Shown: positions 52,997 through 61,145, counted from the first letter of the stretch. The stretch is 64,000 nt of DNA from Clostridium_AD sp050717545 (GCF_050717545.1 NZ_JBOITN010000034.1:1-64000); one strand, 5' to 3'. Made by a program: numbers and translations. The notes: a model not told the origin generated them from the sequence alone.

Positions 52997-54025
52997 TTAA
53001 TCTTTTTGATGAAATATTCCATATTTCCAAGCTATCGAAACTACTGCAACCATTACAATCACTAACAAAAAATATGCCGTTCGATTACTAAGTTGCATAG
53101 CTATAATTGCAATCCCACCAAGAACAGCACTTATAAAATACATAATAATAACTGCTTGTTTCTGACTCATACCCATATCCAAAAGCCGATGGTGTAAATG
53201 ACCTTTATCTGCTTGCATTATAGATTTTCCATTTATTTTACGTCTTATCATAGCGAAAAGAGTATCATAGATAGGTATCCCAAAAGCTAAAACCGGAACT
53301 GCAATTATAAAAGCTGTTGCTGATTTAATTGCTCCTTCAATTGAAATAGCAGCTAAAAGAAACCCTAATAATTGAGAACCCGTATCCCCCATAAAAATAG
53401 AAGCTGGATTAAAATTATACGGTATAAATCCTAAAATTGATCCACTCAACACAGCTGTTAAAAATGCAGCTTCAAGTCTTCCATTAAGTAGCGATACTAT
53501 CATTAAAGTAACACATGATATAAATGCTACACCTGCTGCTAAACCATCTAATCCATCTATTAAATTAAAAGCATTAGTAACTCCAACAATCCATATTATT
53601 GTAACGGGAATATTAATCCATCCTATATTTAAATAAGGATAGAATACCTTAAAAGGATTAGCTATAATAGCTATGCTTATGCCTGACAATAAAAGGCATA
53701 TGGCTGCTGCTACCTGTATTAATAATTTATATTTTGGCCTTAAATCTTTAATATCATCTATAATGCCCCCAATAACAATAATAGTTGCACCAATAATTAT
53801 CCCTATTTGAGAGGTCGTTAAAATTCCATTATATAAAACGACTCCTACAACAAAAGATATGTATATAGCAAGTCCTCCCATAACCGGAACTGGTTTTATA
53901 TGAACTCTTCTGTTATCTTTAGGTACGTCAATTGCATTAACCTTTATTGCTAATTTCTTAACCAAAGGCGTAATAATAAATGAAATTAAAGCAGAAATTA
54001 TTGCTAGAATAAAAATATTGCTCAT
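52997..54025 (-). CDS. tagO: Undecaprenyl-phosphate GlcNAc-1-phosphate transferase
   Basis: A 342-residue membrane protein of the MraY/WecA group with about ten helices. It moves GlcNAc-1-phosphate to the lipid carrier to begin wall polymer synthesis. Motifs are PVPVMGGLAIYI near 48, GIIDDIKDLRPKYKLLIQ near 88, NLIDGLDGLAAGVA near 155, FMGDTGSQLLGF near 215, and KGHLHHRLLDMGMS near 275. It lies 77 bp before wecB. TagO and WecA cannot be told apart by sequence alone. Confidence 0.93.
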   Translation of the reverse strand: MSNIFILAIISALISFIITPLVKKLAIKVNAIDVPKDNRRVHIKPVPVMGGLAIYISFVVGVVLYNGILTTSQIGIIIGATIIVIGGIIDDIKDLRPKYKLLIQVAAAICLLLSGISIAIIANPFKVFYPYLNIGWINIPVTIIWIVGVTNAFNLIDGLDGLAAGVAFISCVTLMIVSLLNGRLEAAFLTAVLSGSILGFIPYNFNPASIFMGDTGSQLLGFLLAAISIEGAIKSATAFIIAVPVLAFGIPIYDTLFAMIRRKINGKSIMQADKGHLHHRLLDMGMSQKQAVIIMYFISAVLGGIAIIAMQLSNRTAYFLLVIVMVAVVSIAWKYGIFHQKD

Positions 54026-54100
54026 TTAAAAAACCTTTCTTTCATAAAAGAGTGTACCTATTATTTAACAAATCACCAGTGGATACTAATTAGCAGATAA

Positions 54101-54589
54101 TTAATACCCACCATCACCTTGAAGTGAGTCATCATTTTTTATCCATTCATCTACATACACAGTTTTATATTGTATTTTATCATCTCTAATTATTACCTTT
54201 TCTATACCAGAATTAATTATAAATCTCTTGCACAAAGAACACGGTGATGCATTTTTAACTAGTTCTCCTGTACTTACCTCTTTCCCTACTAAATACAAAG
54301 TCGCACCTAACATATCATTTCTTCTAACCGATATGATTGCATTTTGTTCTGCATGTACAGACCTGCAAAGCTCATATCTTGTGCCTCTTGGCACTTTTAA
54401 TTCTTCCCGTCTACATACCCCTAAATCGCAGCAATTCTTTCTTCCTCTAGGTGCTCCTGAATATCCCGTAGACATAATTTCATCATTTTTTACTATTATT
54501 GCAGCAAAATTTCTGCGCAAACACGTTCCTCGTTCAGATATTGTTTCACATATATCCAAATAATAATTATGTTTGTCAATTCTTCCCAT
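54101..54589 (-). CDS. Deoxycytidylate (dCMP) deaminase
   Basis: A 162-residue zinc deaminase that makes dUMP from dCMP for thymidylate. The catalytic motif is VHAEQNAII near 76 (His and Glu), and the zinc cysteines lie in SPCSLCKRFIINSG near 113. An additional cysteine-rich segment, YSGAPRGRKNCCDLGVCRRE, is typical for the dCMP deaminase/ComEB type. It lies 75 bp before tagO on the same strand. In Bacillus the homologue is called ComEB, but its role in DNA uptake is not expected here. Confidence 0.92.
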   Translation of the reverse strand: MGRIDKHNYYLDICETISERGTCLRRNFAAIIVKNDEIMSTGYSGAPRGRKNCCDLGVCRREELKVPRGTRYELCRSVHAEQNAIISVRRNDMLGATLYLVGKEVSTGELVKNASPCSLCKRFIINSGIEKVIIRDDKIQYKTVYVDEWIKNDDSLQGDGGY

Positions 54590-54741
54590 AATTATACCTC
54601 ATATAAATTATTTTAACTATTTAGATAAAATAAATTAATTTAATTTAATTTTTAATCTAATAATCAATCACTATTATTTTACACTAAAACAGCAAGTATT
54701 TAAAGTATTTAATATCCTATATATATTAATTTTCTATAAAT

Positions 54742-54774
54742 CAAAAAAAGAAAAGCATATTTTATGCTTTTCTT
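54742..54774 (-). terminator. Terminator of the ferredoxin gene
   Basis: AAGAAAAGCATA/TATGCTTTTCTT, 12-bp stem, then TTTTTGATTT on the minus strand. Confidence 0.75.
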
Positions 54775-54825
54775 AATATTTTGATAGGCACTAATAAATC
54801 TTAAGTTATTTTGTTTTGGGTAATA

Positions 54826-55536
54826 TTATATTATTGTTCCATTTATACCAATTATAACTTCTTTATATGGAACTATTATTTTAGCACTTAGCATAGCTTC
54901 TTTTACGCAGCTCACAATACCTGTGCAACAAGGCACTTCCATCCTAACTACCGTAATACTCTTTATATCATTATTTTCTAATATTTCTGTAATCTTCTCT
55001 TTATAAAAGTTACTATCATCAAGCTTTGGACATCCTATTAAAGTTATTCTACCTTTTATAAATTCTTTATGAAAATTTCCATAAGCATAAGCTACGCAGT
55101 CTGCAGCTACCAATATATCTGCATCCTTTAAAAATCCCGCTTTTGAGTTAACTAATTTTAACTGCACTGGCCATTGACTTAGCTCCGAAGGCCTTGCCTG
55201 CTCAAATGTTTCATCAATTTTAGTTGCTTTATTTAAAACAACTGATGATGCAGTTCTTTTTATAGATTTTTCCATTGTACCAGGACACCCAGAAGGTAAA
55301 TTATCTTTTTTCATCTCAACAGCTTTTATGTCGTAATCAGTAGCCTCTCTTTCCACTATCTTAATAGCACCAGTAGGACACTCAGGCAAACAATCACCTA
55401 GCCCATCACAATACTCGTCACTTATTAATTTAGCCTTTCCATCAACAAGTTCTATAGCCTCTTCATGACAGGCATCTATGCATATTCCACAACCATTACA
55501 TTTCTTTTCATCTATACTAATAATATTTCTTTTCAA
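54826..55536 (-). CDS. 4Fe-4S ferredoxin-type protein
   Basis: A 236-residue cytosolic iron-sulfur protein. Two ferredoxin clusters are at the N-terminus: CNGCGICIDACHEEAIELVD and CDGLGDCLPECPTGAI. A GCPG motif follows (SGCPGTMEK), then a domain with scattered cysteines (VAADCVAYAYGNF, IGCPKLDD, EVPCCTGIVSCVKE). Electron donor or reductase role is likely, but the partner is unknown. The start is a TTG at 55536, seven bases after AGGAGG; the longer frame to 55575 has no ribosome site. It is divergent from the Crp-type gene, sharing the operator-like palindrome between them. Confidence 0.8.
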   Translation of the reverse strand: MKRNIISIDEKKCNGCGICIDACHEEAIELVDGKAKLISDEYCDGLGDCLPECPTGAIKIVEREATDYDIKAVEMKKDNLPSGCPGTMEKSIKRTASSVVLNKATKIDETFEQARPSELSQWPVQLKLVNSKAGFLKDADILVAADCVAYAYGNFHKEFIKGRITLIGCPKLDDSNFYKEKITEILENNDIKSITVVRMEVPCCTGIVSCVKEAMLSAKIIVPYKEVIIGINGTII

Positions 55537-55631
55537 TTTAACTCCTCCTAAAATTTTCAATATATATATACTCAATTAATTTTTAGATTGACTCTATAAT
55601 CTAATTATATTAAAATTATATGTAATGGTAT

Positions 55632-55645
55632 GTAACATGCGTTAC
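55632..55645. promoter_or_regulatory. GTAAC-N4-GTTAC operator between ferredoxin and Crp genes
   Basis: GTAAC, ATGC, GTTAC, a perfect 5+5 inverted repeat inside GGTATGTAACATGCGTTACC. It is 27 bases before the Crp-type start and about 95 before the divergent ferredoxin gene. The half-site and spacing suit a Crp/Fnr-family protein, so it may be bound by the adjacent regulator. Confidence 0.55.
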
Positions 55646-55671
55646 CAAATTCAAATTTTGAAGGTGATTTT

Positions 55672-56367
55672 ATGGACAAACTAGTAAATTGTTTAAAAAG
55701 TTGTATTTTATTTAATGGTTTAACTTCACTTGAGCTTAAAAATTTAATTCAAAACATAAACTATACAATATCAGATAACTGCAAAAACTGCACCGAATGT
55801 ACTACCTGTATAGTGGCCTTCGAGGGTGACCTCTGCGACTCTTTAGGCATCGTAATTCAAGGTGAACTCGAGGTTCAAAAACATTACGCAAGCGGGAAAA
55901 TTGTTACACTTTCAAAATTAAATAAGGGAAAAATTTTTGGTGAAGCAATCGCTTTTTCAAATACGAATATATATCCTGCTACCATTGTGTCTTATAAAGG
56001 TTCAATCATACTTTATATTTCAAAAAAAGATGTTATATCTATGTGTAGTTCCCATCCCATAGTCTTAAATAATTTCATGCAATTGTTATCGGGCAAAATA
56101 TTGTTATTAAATAAAAAAATTAAAGAACTGTCTTTTGAAACCCTAAGACAAAAAATATCTAACTACTTACTTTCTCAATATGAATTTCAGAAAAACCTAG
56201 ACCTTGTACTCCCCATGTCCAGAAAAAATCTTGCAGAGCATTTAGGAGTACAAAGACCCTCTCTCTCAAGGGAGTTTGTTAATATGAAAAATGACGGATT
56301 AATAGATTTCAATAAAAACTTAGTTCAAATAAAAGATTTAGATAAAATTGAAGAAATATTAGTTTAA
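55672..56367 (+). CDS. Crp/Fnr-family regulator with four-cysteine cluster
   Basis: A 231-residue regulator. The sensor beta-roll spans about 30-130 (EGDLCDSLGIVIQGELEVQK, later GKIFGEAIAFSN), with a dimer helix and a C-terminal winged helix (LPMSRKNLAEHLGVQRPSLS). Cysteines C37, C40, C43 and C46 form C-X2-C-X2-C-X2-C, just before the EGD motif, with C55 shortly after; most relatives lack this insertion. It could bind a metal or a [4Fe-4S] cluster and sense oxygen or nitric oxide. It faces an iron-sulfur gene across a palindromic operator, as regulators of hcp-type genes do. Function is inference. Confidence 0.8.
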   Translation: MDKLVNCLKSCILFNGLTSLELKNLIQNINYTISDNCKNCTECTTCIVAFEGDLCDSLGIVIQGELEVQKHYASGKIVTLSKLNKGKIFGEAIAFSNTNIYPATIVSYKGSIILYISKKDVISMCSSHPIVLNNFMQLLSGKILLLNKKIKELSFETLRQKISNYLLSQYEFQKNLDLVLPMSRKNLAEHLGVQRPSLSREFVNMKNDGLIDFNKNLVQIKDLDKIEEILV

Positions 56368-56419
56368 CTACATTGTCGAATGTCCTCGAAATCTTTTTCT
56401 AAAAAATACTTAATTTTAC

Positions 56420-56448
56420 TTGATAATAGTTATCCGTTGATGTATAGT
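56420..56448 (+). promoter_or_regulatory. Promoter of the reverse rubrerythrin gene with PerR-like box
   Basis: TTGATA (56420-56425), 17 bases, TATAGT (56443-56448). Over the -35 box lies GATAA-TAG-TTATC (56422-56434), an inverted repeat close to the PerR consensus TTATAATNATTATAA. PerR would block RNA polymerase there until peroxide is present. Confidence 0.5.
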
Positions 56449-56565
56449 TGTTTTAGAAAGTTAAATACAAATTTTCTATTAGCTTAGTAAATTATGGTAT
56501 TTAATATAAAAGAGGGACAATTTAAAATTGTTACTTCGTCCAAAGAATACGAGGGGGAAATATAT

Positions 56566-57111
56566 ATGAAGAAATTTGTTTGTACAGTATGTGGATATAT
56601 CCACGAAGGAGATTCTGCACCTGATGTATGTCCAGTATGCGGAGCAAAAAGTGATAAATTTATAGAGAAAGATGAAAATGACATGACGTGGGCAGATGAA
56701 CATAAGGTTGGAGTTGCTAAAGATGTAGATGCATCAGTAATAGAAGGTTTAAGAGCTAATTTTGTTGGAGAATGTACCGAAGTCGGTATGTATTTAGCAA
56801 TGAGCCGTCAAGCTGATAGAGAAGGATTCCCTGAAGTTGCAGAAGCTTATAAGAGAATAGCATTTGAAGAAGCTGATCATGCTTCAAAATTTGCTGAAAT
56901 GCTTGGAGAAGTAGTAACAGATGACACTAAGAAAAATCTTCAAATGAGAGTTGATGCTGAACACGGAGCTTGCCAGGGTAAAAAAGATTTAGCTACATTA
57001 GCTAAAAAACTTAACTATGATGCAATTCATGATACAGTACATGAAATGTGTAAAGATGAAGCTCGTCATGGTCGTGCATTTAAGGGATTATTAGATAGAT
57101 ATTTTGAATAA
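56566..57111 (+). CDS. Reverse rubrerythrin (rubredoxin domain first)
   Basis: A 181-residue peroxide- and oxygen-scavenging protein of anaerobes. The rubredoxin domain is N-terminal (FVCTVCGYIHEGDSAPDVC, then CPVCGAKSDKF), the opposite order to ordinary rubrerythrin. The diiron four-helix part follows (GECTEVGMYLAMSRQADREG; AFEEADHASKFAEML; MCKDEARHGRAFKGLL). The ATG at 56566 has GAGGGGG in front; the longer frame from 56494 would place the promoter-leader in the protein. In Clostridium acetobutylicum such proteins are under PerR, which matches the box upstream. Confidence 0.94.
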   Translation: MKKFVCTVCGYIHEGDSAPDVCPVCGAKSDKFIEKDENDMTWADEHKVGVAKDVDASVIEGLRANFVGECTEVGMYLAMSRQADREGFPEVAEAYKRIAFEEADHASKFAEMLGEVVTDDTKKNLQMRVDAEHGACQGKKDLATLAKKLNYDAIHDTVHEMCKDEARHGRAFKGLLDRYFE

Positions 57112-57126
57112 AATCTAATAAATCAT

Positions 57127-57165
57127 AAAAACAACCTACAGATTATTATCTGTAGGTTGTTTTTT
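57127..57165. terminator. Two-way terminator between rubrerythrin and upp
   Basis: AAAAACAACCTACAGAT paired to ATCTGTAGGTTGTTTTT, a near-perfect 17-bp stem with T runs for both convergent genes. Confidence 0.88.
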
Positions 57166-57191
57166 ATTTCTTATTTTCTGGAGCGATTTTA

Positions 57192-57821
57192 CTATTTAGT
57201 TCCATATAACCTGTCTCCAGCATCACCAAGACCCGGAACAATATAGCCTTTTTCATTTAATTTTTCATCAATTGAAGCTACATATATATCCACGTCTGAA
57301 TGCGTCTCTTGAACATTTTTAATTCCTTCAGGCGCAGCTATAAGACACATAATTTTTATATTTTTTGCTCCTCTTTTCTTAAGAGCTGTAATTGCATCTA
57401 TTGCAGAACCTCCTGTAGCAAGCATAGGGTCTGTAATAATTACATCCCGTTCATTTATATCCTGTGGTAGTTTACAGAAATATTCAACTGGTTGTAATGT
57501 TTCTTCATCTCTATACATTCCTATATGTCCAACCTTAGCCGCTGGTATAAGGTTAAGAACACCGTCAACCATTCCTAGTCCCGCTCTTAGTATTGGTACT
57601 ATAGCCATTTTCTTTCCAGCCAAAACTTTGCATTTAGTAGTACACACAGGAGTTTCAATTTCTATTTCTTCTAATTGCACATTACGTGTAACTTCATAAG
57701 CCATAAGCATTGCAACCTCTTCAACTAACTCTCTAAAATGCTTTGAACCTGTGTTTTTGTCTCTTATGTACGCTAATTTGTGTTGTATAAGTGGGTGTGT
57801 AATTTGTGTAACTTTACTCAT
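57192..57821 (-). CDS. upp: Uracil phosphoribosyltransferase
   Basis: A 209-residue salvage enzyme that makes UMP from uracil and PRPP. The PRPP loop is ITDPMLATGGSAIDAITAL near 130, and the uracil-site segment GYIVPGLGDAGDRLYGTK ends the protein. The ATG at 57821 has GGAGG eight bases upstream; the ATG at 57836 overlaps that site. It lies 26 bp after rpiB and is the last gene of that run, before the two-way terminator. Confidence 0.96.
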   Translation of the reverse strand: MSKVTQITHPLIQHKLAYIRDKNTGSKHFRELVEEVAMLMAYEVTRNVQLEEIEIETPVCTTKCKVLAGKKMAIVPILRAGLGMVDGVLNLIPAAKVGHIGMYRDEETLQPVEYFCKLPQDINERDVIITDPMLATGGSAIDAITALKKRGAKNIKIMCLIAAPEGIKNVQETHSDVDIYVASIDEKLNEKGYIVPGLGDAGDRLYGTK

Positions 57822-57847
57822 ATGTAATTCCTCCATTTTTTTAATGT

Positions 57848-58297
57848 TTATTTAGTATATCTTTCTTCTATTTTAGTAATTTTATCAATTCTTTTTTGGT
57901 GCCTATCTCCCTCGAATTTAGCAGAAATAAATACCTCTACTATATCAAGAGCTAACCCAACGCCTACAACTCTAGCGCCAAGAGTAAGTATATTAGCATT
58001 ATTATGTTGACGCGTTGCATGAGCACTAAAAGTATCACTGCATAACGCAGCTCTTATCGCTGGCACCTTATTTGCAACAATGCTTACTCCTATACCTGTA
58101 CCACATACTATTATACCAAATTCAAAGTTTCCGGCGGCTACTTCCTCTGCAACTTTTAGTGCATAATCTGGATAATCACAAGATTCCTGCGTATAAGTAC
58201 CAAAATCTTTTACCTCAATCTTTTTACTCTCCAAATACGTAATTATTTCTTTTTTTAAGCCGAACCCACCATGGTCACTACCTAATGCTATCTTCAT
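57848..58297 (-). CDS. rpiB: Ribose-5-phosphate isomerase B
   Basis: A 149-residue pentose phosphate enzyme. Family features are IALGSDHGGFGLKKEI at the N-terminus, the catalytic cysteine loop IVCGTGIGVSIVANKVPAIRA near 65, and RQHNNANILTLGARVVG near 98. It lies between the decayed ywlE and upp, as in related Clostridium. Confidence 0.95.
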   Translation of the reverse strand: MKIALGSDHGGFGLKKEIITYLESKKIEVKDFGTYTQESCDYPDYALKVAEEVAAGNFEFGIIVCGTGIGVSIVANKVPAIRAALCSDTFSAHATRQHNNANILTLGARVVGVGLALDIVEVFISAKFEGDRHQKRIDKITKIEERYTK

Positions 58298-58376
58298 TAT
58301 AAAACACCTCCGATAAAATATTCTGTGCTATAATATATTTTATTACAAAAAAAGAAGATATCGACATTTAAATAAA

Positions 58377-58574
58377 CTATTTAAACACCACTATCTTCCT
58401 TATTTTATCCAATAATAAGAATGCATTATTCTTTAATATATTATTTTTTTTTAAATGAGCTAAATTAATTCTAACATCGGGGGATACGTTGTTTATACCA
58501 CATATTTTATTAAAAATAGCTTGTATCCCATAGCTTTCTCTGGCTTTTTTATTATAAACATATAATATATCCAT
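58377..58574 (-). pseudogene. Decayed low-molecular-weight phosphatase (YwlE remnant)
   Basis: A 65-residue frame with a perfect AGGAGG site six bases before its ATG. It sits exactly where other Clostridium carry ywlE, between tsaC (Sua5) and rpiB. MDILYVYNKKARES aligns with the start of LMW phosphatases, MxILFVCTGNTCRS, and QAIFNKICGINNV with the next helix. The CX5R phosphate loop is gone (Y and K replace it), and the protein stops after about 65 residues, while intact YwlE is about 150. It lacks the C-terminal DP loop. So it is a remnant, though still translatable. Confidence 0.55.
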
Positions 58575-58627
58575 TGTCATCCTCCTTGTATTCCTCTAGA
58601 ATAAATATAACTTACAATTTATTTAGC

Positions 58628-59674
58628 CTAAACGTAAATTATATCAAAACCTGCAGATTTCTTAAGCCTATTCATTATAGCGAGACCTATTCCCTTTTCT
58701 TCAAATGCTTCTGACAGTATCAAATCTACATCTATATCATCGAAACTTCTTAATACTTCAAAAAGATTCCTGCCAATACTATCTAGATGTTTTCTACTTC
58801 CCAAAGACACAACCGTGCCATTTGGATATTTATCCTTCGTTTCATCTGTTGCTATAATCCCTATTTTCTTGTTGCCTATATTAGTTTGCACTATTTCATT
58901 GATTTTTGCAATAGTTTTTTCTAAATCTCCACATATAATTTTTACTGGTGATTTTGGTGCATAATGCCTATATTTCATGCCAGGTGCTTTAGGCTTAAAA
59001 TCATTATTTGGTTTTGACATTATATTTTTATCAATATATATTTTATCATCTATTTCCCTTAACATTTCAATGGTTATAGCTCCAGGCCTTAATATACAAA
59101 GTGGAGTACAAGTACAATCAACTATTGTTGACTCAAGACCTACCTCACTTTTATCGCCGCCTAAAATATAGTCTATCTTTCCATCTAAGTCCTCAATACA
59201 ACTTTCCACATCAGTAGGACTAGGTCTGCCTGATATATTAGCTGATGGCGCTGCAATGGGTGTTTCTGCTGCTTCAATAAGTTTTCTTGCAATTATGTTT
59301 GATGGCATCCTTATCCCCACAGTATCAAGTCCTGCACTTGTAACACTTGGAATAAGATCAGACTTCTTAAAAATAAGTGTTATTGGACCAGGCCAATATC
59401 TATTCATTATTTTCTTAGCACTGTTTGGTACTTCCATTACTAAATGATCTATTTTAAAATCAGATACATGCACAATAAGAGGATTGTCCTGAGGCCTTCC
59501 TTTCGCTTTAAAAATATTTCCTACAGCTACCTCGTCTAATGCATTTGCCCCAAGACCATAAACTGTTTCCGTAGGAAAAACAACTAATCCACCTTCGCTT
59601 ATAACAACTCCGGCCTCGTTAATTATATTTTGTTTTATATTATTTTCGTCTAACATTACAATTTTAGTATTCAC
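58628..59674 (-). CDS. tsaC: Threonylcarbamoyl-AMP synthase (TsaC/Sua5 long form)
   Basis: A 348-residue enzyme that makes threonylcarbamoyl-AMP for tRNA t6A. The YrdC domain comes first (GGLVVFPTETVYGLGANALD near 27; KAKGRPQDNPLIVHVSD), then the Sua5-specific C-terminal domain (about 220-348; APGMKYRHYAPKSPVKIICG). The other t6A genes, tsaE and tsaB, are elsewhere in the window. It lies about 34 bp after the ZIP gene and 53 bp before the ywlE remnant. Confidence 0.95.
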   Translation of the reverse strand: MNTKIVMLDENNIKQNIINEAGVVISEGGLVVFPTETVYGLGANALDEVAVGNIFKAKGRPQDNPLIVHVSDFKIDHLVMEVPNSAKKIMNRYWPGPITLIFKKSDLIPSVTSAGLDTVGIRMPSNIIARKLIEAAETPIAAPSANISGRPSPTDVESCIEDLDGKIDYILGGDKSEVGLESTIVDCTCTPLCILRPGAITIEMLREIDDKIYIDKNIMSKPNNDFKPKAPGMKYRHYAPKSPVKIICGDLEKTIAKINEIVQTNIGNKKIGIIATDETKDKYPNGTVVSLGSRKHLDSIGRNLFEVLRSFDDIDVDLILSEAFEEKGIGLAIMNRLKKSAGFDIIYV

Positions 59675-59708
59675 CCTTACACCTCTTAATTTAGCACTTT
59701 AAGTGCCA

Positions 59709-60437
59709 TTAAATCATATTCGTCATAAATAAGCCTACTATCATCCCTAAAAGTATGCCCAAAGTGCTTGTTGTTCCTGGCCAAAGTTTTCTAGACTGCG
59801 GAATCATCTCCCCATAAACCACATATAGCATAACTCCAGATGCAAAAGCTAAAGCACCTCCCAATATTTCCATAGATATACTTCCAATATAAATTCCGAG
59901 CCAAGCACCAATTGCAGTAGGAAGCGCTGTTAAAAAAGCATAAAATAATATCTTCCTACCTTTTATTCCCGAAAGCATCATTGGAGCTGCTACAGCTATT
60001 CCTTCCGGAACATCATGTATTGCAATTATTAAACTCATTTTGAGCCCTAAGCTATCTCCATTAACAAAACCAAATCCCATTATGAGTCCTTCTGGAAAAT
60101 TATGTATCATCATTCCCACAGCAACCATGAACGCAACTTTTGCATATTGAGAGTTTAAATTACTACTTAAATTACTCACTCTATCTATTATTACAACAAT
60201 AATGATCCCTAGGATTAAAAACAATAATGTTTCAAAAATACCCATTTTTTTTATAGCATCTGGAATAAGTTCAAAAACTACAATAGAGAGCATGAGTCCT
60301 GATGCAAATCCTAAAATATTACCTAAAAATTTTTTAGATGGTCTATTAATAACAACTCCTAACAATGCCCCGATCATAGTACCAATCAAAGCCATTACGC
60401 CAGAGAATATGATAATTATAACAATACTATTTTGCAA
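59709..60437 (-). CDS. ZIP-family divalent metal transporter
   Basis: A 242-residue membrane protein with about eight helices. The metal-site histidine helix is GMMIHNFPEGLIMGFGF near 105, followed by AIHDVPEGIAVAAPMML near 135: the ZIP signature helices IV and V. Zinc, iron or manganese import is possible. The start is a TTG at 60437, six bases after GGGGG. That site lies in the 3' arm of a 19-bp hairpin, whose 5' arm contains the upstream gene's stop codon, so its translation is probably coupled to that gene. Confidence 0.9.
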   Translation of the reverse strand: MQNSIVIIIIFSGVMALIGTMIGALLGVVINRPSKKFLGNILGFASGLMLSIVVFELIPDAIKKMGIFETLLFLILGIIIVVIIDRVSNLSSNLNSQYAKVAFMVAVGMMIHNFPEGLIMGFGFVNGDSLGLKMSLIIAIHDVPEGIAVAAPMMLSGIKGRKILFYAFLTALPTAIGAWLGIYIGSISMEILGGALAFASGVMLYVVYGEMIPQSRKLWPGTTSTLGILLGMIVGLFMTNMI

Positions 60438-60445
60438 CTTTATAC

Positions 60446-60488
60446 CCCCACTATAAATAGAATTATAATAATTCTATTTATAGTGGGG
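60446..60488 (-). promoter_or_regulatory. Hairpin masking the ZIP ribosome site, across the upstream stop codon
   Basis: A perfect 19-bp stem (60446-60464 with 60470-60488), loop ATTAT on the minus strand. The 5' arm holds the TAG of the upstream gene and the 3' arm holds GGGG of the ZIP ribosome site. No T run follows. The inner bases TTATAATAATTCTAT on the plus strand are also close to a PerR/Fur-type box (TTATAATNATTATAA). Confidence 0.6.
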
Positions 60489-61076
60489 CGAATTTATAAC
60501 CTTATCCCTATATTCTTTAATTTTTTCTATAGCATCATCAGAAAATAATGCTTGCTCGCAACTTTTATATAATTCATCTAGTAAAATATATTTTTTAAAT
60601 CCACCCTTATTAATTAAAAAATAAAAAAAATTTTCTTCTGGCATTGAAATTTTTATTTCCCTATACATTTGATCTGCATACGGGTACTTCATTGAGAAAT
60701 TTATATCTATGGGATAAATTTTTTTATTCCTAAATCTTGATTTTGTTATTATGATTATTCTTGAATCCTTACCTTGTCCCTGTGCATGGACTAAAGCAAC
60801 CTTTTTACATATAACAATAAATTTAACTTTTATTATTCCACACCATATACTAATTTTATACCCTTCAACTTTAAAATCAATATATTCTTCGTTAATCCTA
60901 ACAAGTAAAACAAAAGAAATCATCATTTCTATACAAATTAAATAGATTATAAAAAATATATTTATAGTCCTTGATACCATCAATATAATCGGTAATACAA
61001 CAAAAATAAAGCACATAGATAGCATAAACCGTTTATAAGTTTTTTTTTGCTTTCTGATGGCTTTATTTATATTCAT
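60474..61076 (-). CDS. Conserved membrane protein of unknown function
   Basis: A 200-residue protein with two adjacent membrane helices (about 17-38 and 40-62) after a basic N-terminus (MNINKAIRKQKKTYKRFML). The rest is a soluble basic domain with a PH-like beta pattern (YIDFKVEGYKISIWCGIIKV; IIIITKSRFRNKKIYPID), suggesting a bacterial PH-type domain, though this is only a guess. The start is the ATG at 61076 with AAGGGTG upstream. It is the gene immediately before the ZIP transporter and its stop lies in the hairpin. It comes 69 bp after prfA. Confidence 0.65.
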   Translation of the reverse strand: MNINKAIRKQKKTYKRFMLSMCFIFVVLPIILMVSRTINIFFIIYLICIEMMISFVLLVRINEEYIDFKVEGYKISIWCGIIKVKFIVICKKVALVHAQGQGKDSRIIIITKSRFRNKKIYPIDINFSMKYPYADQMYREIKISMPEENFFYFLINKGGFKKYILLDELYKSCEQALFSDDAIEKIKEYRDKVINSPHYK

Positions 61077-61145
61077 AATTTCACCCTTCACTTATACTAA
61101 TAATATTTTTACAAGATTAATTATTTCCTGTGGAAAAGCTACTTA

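Noticed and set aside
61116..61140. Possible seventh copy of the dispersed palindrome (ATTAATTATTTCCTGTGGAA)
   Set aside because: It needs an insertion and several changes to match, so chance similarity is not excluded.
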